DNA from: Natronohydrobacter sp.
Lineage (GTDB): Bacteria > Pseudomonadota > Alphaproteobacteria > Rhodobacterales > Rhodobacteraceae
Direction: 5' to 3'
DNA: 15,106 bases
NCBI GenBank assembly: GCA_007116445.1
Contig: SKIM01000200.1
Span: 1-15,106, forward strand
Positions within the stretch are counted from its first letter, which is position 1. Each line of letters opens with the position of its first letter. Positions 12,585-15,106 of the stretch are shown here, piece after piece. The notes beneath the pieces were generated by a model. It did no database searches and had not been told where the DNA came from. It saw only the letters and a program-made list of their open reading frames with translations. A program made the translations under genes and the position numbers.

Positions 12585-13708
12585 CCGCTGTCGCAAAACC
12601 GAAGGTCGCAATCGTTTATACGCATTTCCCGCATTACCGCGCGGCCGTCTTCGCCGCGCTTTCGGGCAGCCATGCCTATCATTTCGACCTTTATTACGAC
12701 TCCAGAGGCGTGAGCGAAACAATCATGACCGGGCCGCGTGGGGCACATCATCACAACCTTCAGCTGCGGCGGTTCAGGAAAATGATGTGGCAAGCTGGAG
12801 CGCTTGGCCTTGCGTGGCGGCGCGAACATGCAGCCGTAATCTTTCTTGGCAATCCCTTCATCCTGTCGACATGGATCGCCACGGTGCTTGCGCGGCTGCG
12901 CGGCAAGCCTGTCCTGTTCTGGACCCATGGCTGGCTGTCGCGCGAAGCGTGGCCCAAGCGCGCCCTGCGCAACAGCTTCTACCGGCTCGCAGATGCGCTT
13001 CTGCTTTACGGCCAGCGGGCAAAAGATCTCGGGATCGCGCAAGGGTTCGCGCCCGCGCGCCTTCATGTGATCGGGAACTCGCTCGATTATGACATGCAGC
13101 GCAAGACGCGCGCGGCGATCCTGTCATGCCCGGACACGGACCCGCGCCGTGCGCCACTGGAGAGGCCGTTCTTCCTGTCGGTCGCGCGGTTGATCGGCAC
13201 TGTGCGGCTGGATATGGCGATCGCCGCGATGGCGCATCTGCCCCACGGGACGGCGCTCGTGCTGGTCGGGGACGGGCCCGAGCGCCCTGCCCTTCAGGCG
13301 CAGGCGCAAAGGCTCGGCGTCGATGTGCGCTTCATGGGCGCGATCTATGACGAGGATCAGCTGGCCCAGCTGTTCATGGCCACGCGCGCTGTAGTCTCGC
13401 CCGGGAAGGTGGGATTGCTGGCGATGCATGCGCTGGCCTATGGGGCTCCGGTGATCACCCATGATGACCTCGACCGTCAGATGCCCGAGGTCGAGGCCAT
13501 CGAAGCCGGCCAGACAGGCGCGTTTTTCCGCTTTGGCGATGTGGCGGATCTGGCGCAGCAGATGGCGGGCTTTCTGGACCAGAGCGCCGCGCAGCGCGCT
13601 GCCAGCCGCGCCCGTGCCATTGCCACAATCGAGCAAGGCTATACGCCCGAGATGCAGGTGCGCGCGATCACCTCGGCGCTCGACACCTCTTTGCAGAGGG
13701 CGACATGA
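12581..13708 (+). CDS. Glycosyltransferase family 4
   Basis: A 375-residue cytoplasmic GT-B enzyme. N-terminal Rossmann domain: KVAIVYTHFPHYRAAVFAAL (8-27) and VLFWTHGWLS (111-120). C-terminal nucleotide-sugar domain: FFLSVARLIGTVRLDMAIAAM (197-217), LVLVGDGPERPAL (226-238), VRFMGAIYDEDQLAQLF (249-265), then the EX7E region. In that region the first Glu is replaced: SPGKVGLLAMHALAYGAPVI (273-292) has Lys-Val-Gly where many GT4 enzymes have Glu. Related SPG-VGL enzymes exist, so this may be a subfamily feature. It probably adds one sugar to a lipid-linked repeat unit; the sugar is unknown. It is linked to its neighbours on both sides by ATGA overlaps, implying coupled translation. Confidence 0.9.
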   Translation: MTAVAKPKVAIVYTHFPHYRAAVFAALSGSHAYHFDLYYDSRGVSETIMTGPRGAHHHNLQLRRFRKMMWQAGALGLAWRREHAAVIFLGNPFILSTWIATVLARLRGKPVLFWTHGWLSREAWPKRALRNSFYRLADALLLYGQRAKDLGIAQGFAPARLHVIGNSLDYDMQRKTRAAILSCPDTDPRRAPLERPFFLSVARLIGTVRLDMAIAAMAHLPHGTALVLVGDGPERPALQAQAQRLGVDVRFMGAIYDEDQLAQLFMATRAVVSPGKVGLLAMHALAYGAPVITHDDLDRQMPEVEAIEAGQTGAFFRFGDVADLAQQMAGFLDQSAAQRAASRARAIATIEQGYTPEMQVRAITSALDTSLQRAT

Positions 13709-14238
13709 GCGCGCTGCGCGCGCAGCTGCGCCGCCTGCGCATGGCGCTGCACCGGCTGCGTTACCGCGCATGGCAGGTCCATCCGACCAGCTATCTGGCG
13801 CGGCGCTGCGTCATCCACCCTTCGCTGCAGATGGGGGCTTATGGCTATATCGGGGCCGGGGCCGTGATCCCCGCGGGCGTCATCATGGGCAACTATGTGA
13901 TGATCGGGCCGGATCTGCTGATCACGGGCGACGATCACCGCATCGATCGTCCGGGCCTTGCGGTGATTTTCTCGGGTCGGCCTGCACCGCGCCCGGTCGT
14001 GCTGGAAGATGACGTCTGGATCGGGGCGCGGGTGACGATCCTGCGCGGCGTGCGCATCGGGCGCGGCGCCGTGATCGCAGCGGGCGCAGTCGTGACCCGC
14101 GATGTGGCGCCCTACACCATCGCAGGCGGCGTGCCAGCCCGCCCCATCCGGATGCGTTTCACCGAAACAGAGCGCGCACAGCATGACCGCTATCTCGCGG
14201 GTCCACCGGAAGAAGGGGTTTATTGCCGCAATGACTGA
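13705..14238 (+). CDS. Hexapeptide-repeat acyltransferase (WcaF/LbH type)
   Basis: A 177-residue left-handed beta-helix acyltransferase. Hexapeptide turns run from about 35 to 145: YGYIGAGAVIPAGVIMGNYVMIG in segments, then VWIGARVTILRGVRIGRG and AVIAAGAVVTRDVAPYTIAGGVPARPIRMRF, the classic signature of O-acetyltransferases. H78 in GDDHRID is the likely catalytic histidine. A basic amphipathic N-terminus (RAQLRRLRMALHRLRYRAW) may contact the membrane. It probably O-acetylates a sugar of the polymer with acetyl-CoA in the cytoplasm. It overlaps the glycosyltransferase by 4 nt and the following pyruvyltransferase gene by 8 nt. Confidence 0.9.
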   Translation: MSALRAQLRRLRMALHRLRYRAWQVHPTSYLARRCVIHPSLQMGAYGYIGAGAVIPAGVIMGNYVMIGPDLLITGDDHRIDRPGLAVIFSGRPAPRPVVLEDDVWIGARVTILRGVRIGRGAVIAAGAVVTRDVAPYTIAGGVPARPIRMRFTETERAQHDRYLAGPPEEGVYCRND

Positions 14239-15106
14239 GGCTTTGAAAATCGGTCTGCTGACCTATCACTTCAGCGACAATTACGGCGCGCTGTATCAGG
14301 CCTACAGCCTGCGCGAATGGTTTCGCGGGCGCGGCACCGAAGCGGAATTCATCCCCTATCACCCGGCCTATGTCGAAGACGGTGGCCCCTTCGACCAGAT
14401 CTGGAATCCGCGACTTTGGCGCAAGAACGCGACGATCCTCTACATGAAACTGTCGCAGCGCCAGCGCCAGCTCTTCGGCAACAAATCCATGCAGGCCGGG
14501 TTCGAGACGTTTCGACGCGAGCATCTGGGCGTGACCAGCGCGCCGCTTCCCACGCGCGACGCCTTGCGCGCGCAGGTCGCTGGGTTTGACATGCTGGTCT
14601 GCGGATCGGATCAGATCTGGAACCCCTCTGTGCAGCGCGGGCTGGACCCGGTTTATTTCCTCGATATTCTGGGGGCAGAACAGACGCGCAAGCTGGCCTA
14701 TGCCCCCAGCTTCGGGCGCAGTGATATCGAGGCCAAGTATCACGCCGAGCTTGCCCGTCTGGCACGCGGCCTGGACGGACTTTCGGTGCGCGAGGCCAGC
14801 GGGCGGGCGATCCTGACCGCCGCCGGGATCGCGCCTGAGACCATCGAAGTGGTGCCCGACCCGACGCTGCTGCTGGGCCAGTTTGACACGCTGCTTGGCC
14901 CTGAGCGGGGCACGCAGGATACGGTCTTCTGCTATGCGCTGCGCACGGATGCGGTGATCCGACCGCTGGCTGAAGCCGTGTCCAGGCAGCTTGGGGTGCG
15001 CCTCGTTTCGGCGCGCGGCAACCGACAGCGCTGGCGCGATATCGGCACCGGGATCGTGCCGACACCGGTCGAATGGCTGCGCATGCTGGCACAGGCGCGT
15101 TTCGTC
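14231..15106 (+). CDS. Polysaccharide pyruvyl transferase family protein (3' partial)
   Basis: The frame is open to the window end: 292 of probably 350-400 residues. Family features are KIGLLTYHFSDNYGALYQAY (6-25), the CGSDQIWNP motif (124-132), LAYAPSFG (155-162), LSVREASGRAIL (184-194) and VVPDPTLLL (207-215). Members transfer pyruvate from phosphoenolpyruvate to form ketals on polysaccharide sugars, adding negative charge. The start at 14231 overlaps the acetyltransferase by 8 nt; an AAGGGG about 12 nt upstream is a loose ribosome site, consistent with coupling. Some members of this family act on other donors, so pyruvylation is likely but not certain. The operon continues beyond the window. 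Confidence 0.87.
   Translation, partial: MTEALKIGLLTYHFSDNYGALYQAYSLREWFRGRGTEAEFIPYHPAYVEDGGPFDQIWNPRLWRKNATILYMKLSQRQRQLFGNKSMQAGFETFRREHLGVTSAPLPTRDALRAQVAGFDMLVCGSDQIWNPSVQRGLDPVYFLDILGAEQTRKLAYAPSFGRSDIEAKYHAELARLARGLDGLSVREASGRAILTAAGIAPETIEVVPDPTLLLGQFDTLLGPERGTQDTVFCYALRTDAVIRPLAEAVSRQLGVRLVSARGNRQRWRDIGTGIVPTPVEWLRMLAQARFV

Overview
The window reads as a chromosome segment from a high-GC alphaproteobacterium, most likely a member of the Rhodobacterales (Rhodobacter/Roseobacter/Paracoccus relatives). The clues are the family character of several proteins: a Rhodobacterales-type IlvE, a PetP/PetR-like MarR plus response regulator pair, a Fur/Mur regulator without the usual cysteine pairs, and a PleD-type diguanylate cyclase beside a DUF3572 gene. 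A perfect TTAA-N7-TTAA (CtrA-type) box points the same way. No tRNA, rRNA, CRISPR array, insertion sequence or phage gene was seen.

Layout. (1) 1-669: the C-terminal part of a cation/proton antiporter carrying a cyclic-nucleotide-binding domain, cut by the window edge. (2) 645-2186, minus strand: ilvE followed by a glutathione S-transferase gene, with a strong hairpin between them. (3) 2353-3581, plus strand: petP-petR-like regulators, divergent from ilvE, with an inverted repeat lying over their promoter. (4) 3705-5252, minus strand: DUF983 gene, NUDIX hydrolase gene and fur/mur, probably one transcript. (5) 5435-7382, plus strand: secreted EF-hand protein, ECF sigma factor, single-pass membrane protein (candidate anti-sigma) and membrane-anchored periplasmic metal-sensor-like protein. 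This is a compact surface-signalling unit resembling CnrYXH in logic. (6) 7261-8760, minus strand: pleD-like diguanylate cyclase, whose 3' end overlaps the sensor gene by 122 bp in convergent orientation. (7) 8849-10992, plus strand: DUF3572 gene and aspS. (8) 10993-11336: a long intergenic region with a candidate structured RNA, a terminator-like hairpin, a candidate promoter and the CtrA-type box. (9) 11337-15106, plus strand: the start of an exopolysaccharide or O-antigen operon (O-antigen ligase/polymerase, GT4 glycosyltransferase, hexapeptide acyltransferase, pyruvyltransferase), coupled by ATGA or 8-nt overlaps and running off the window.

How it may fit together. Housekeeping genes (ilvE, aspS, mur, DUF983/NUDIX) alternate with signalling modules. 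The most interesting parts are the EF-hand/ECF/sensor unit and the regulated polysaccharide operon. The latter combines a probable CtrA box, a structured leader region and genes predicting an acetylated, pyruvylated surface polymer, about 2.6 kb from a c-di-GMP synthase gene. The regulatory links are inference; the motifs themselves are read directly from the sequence.
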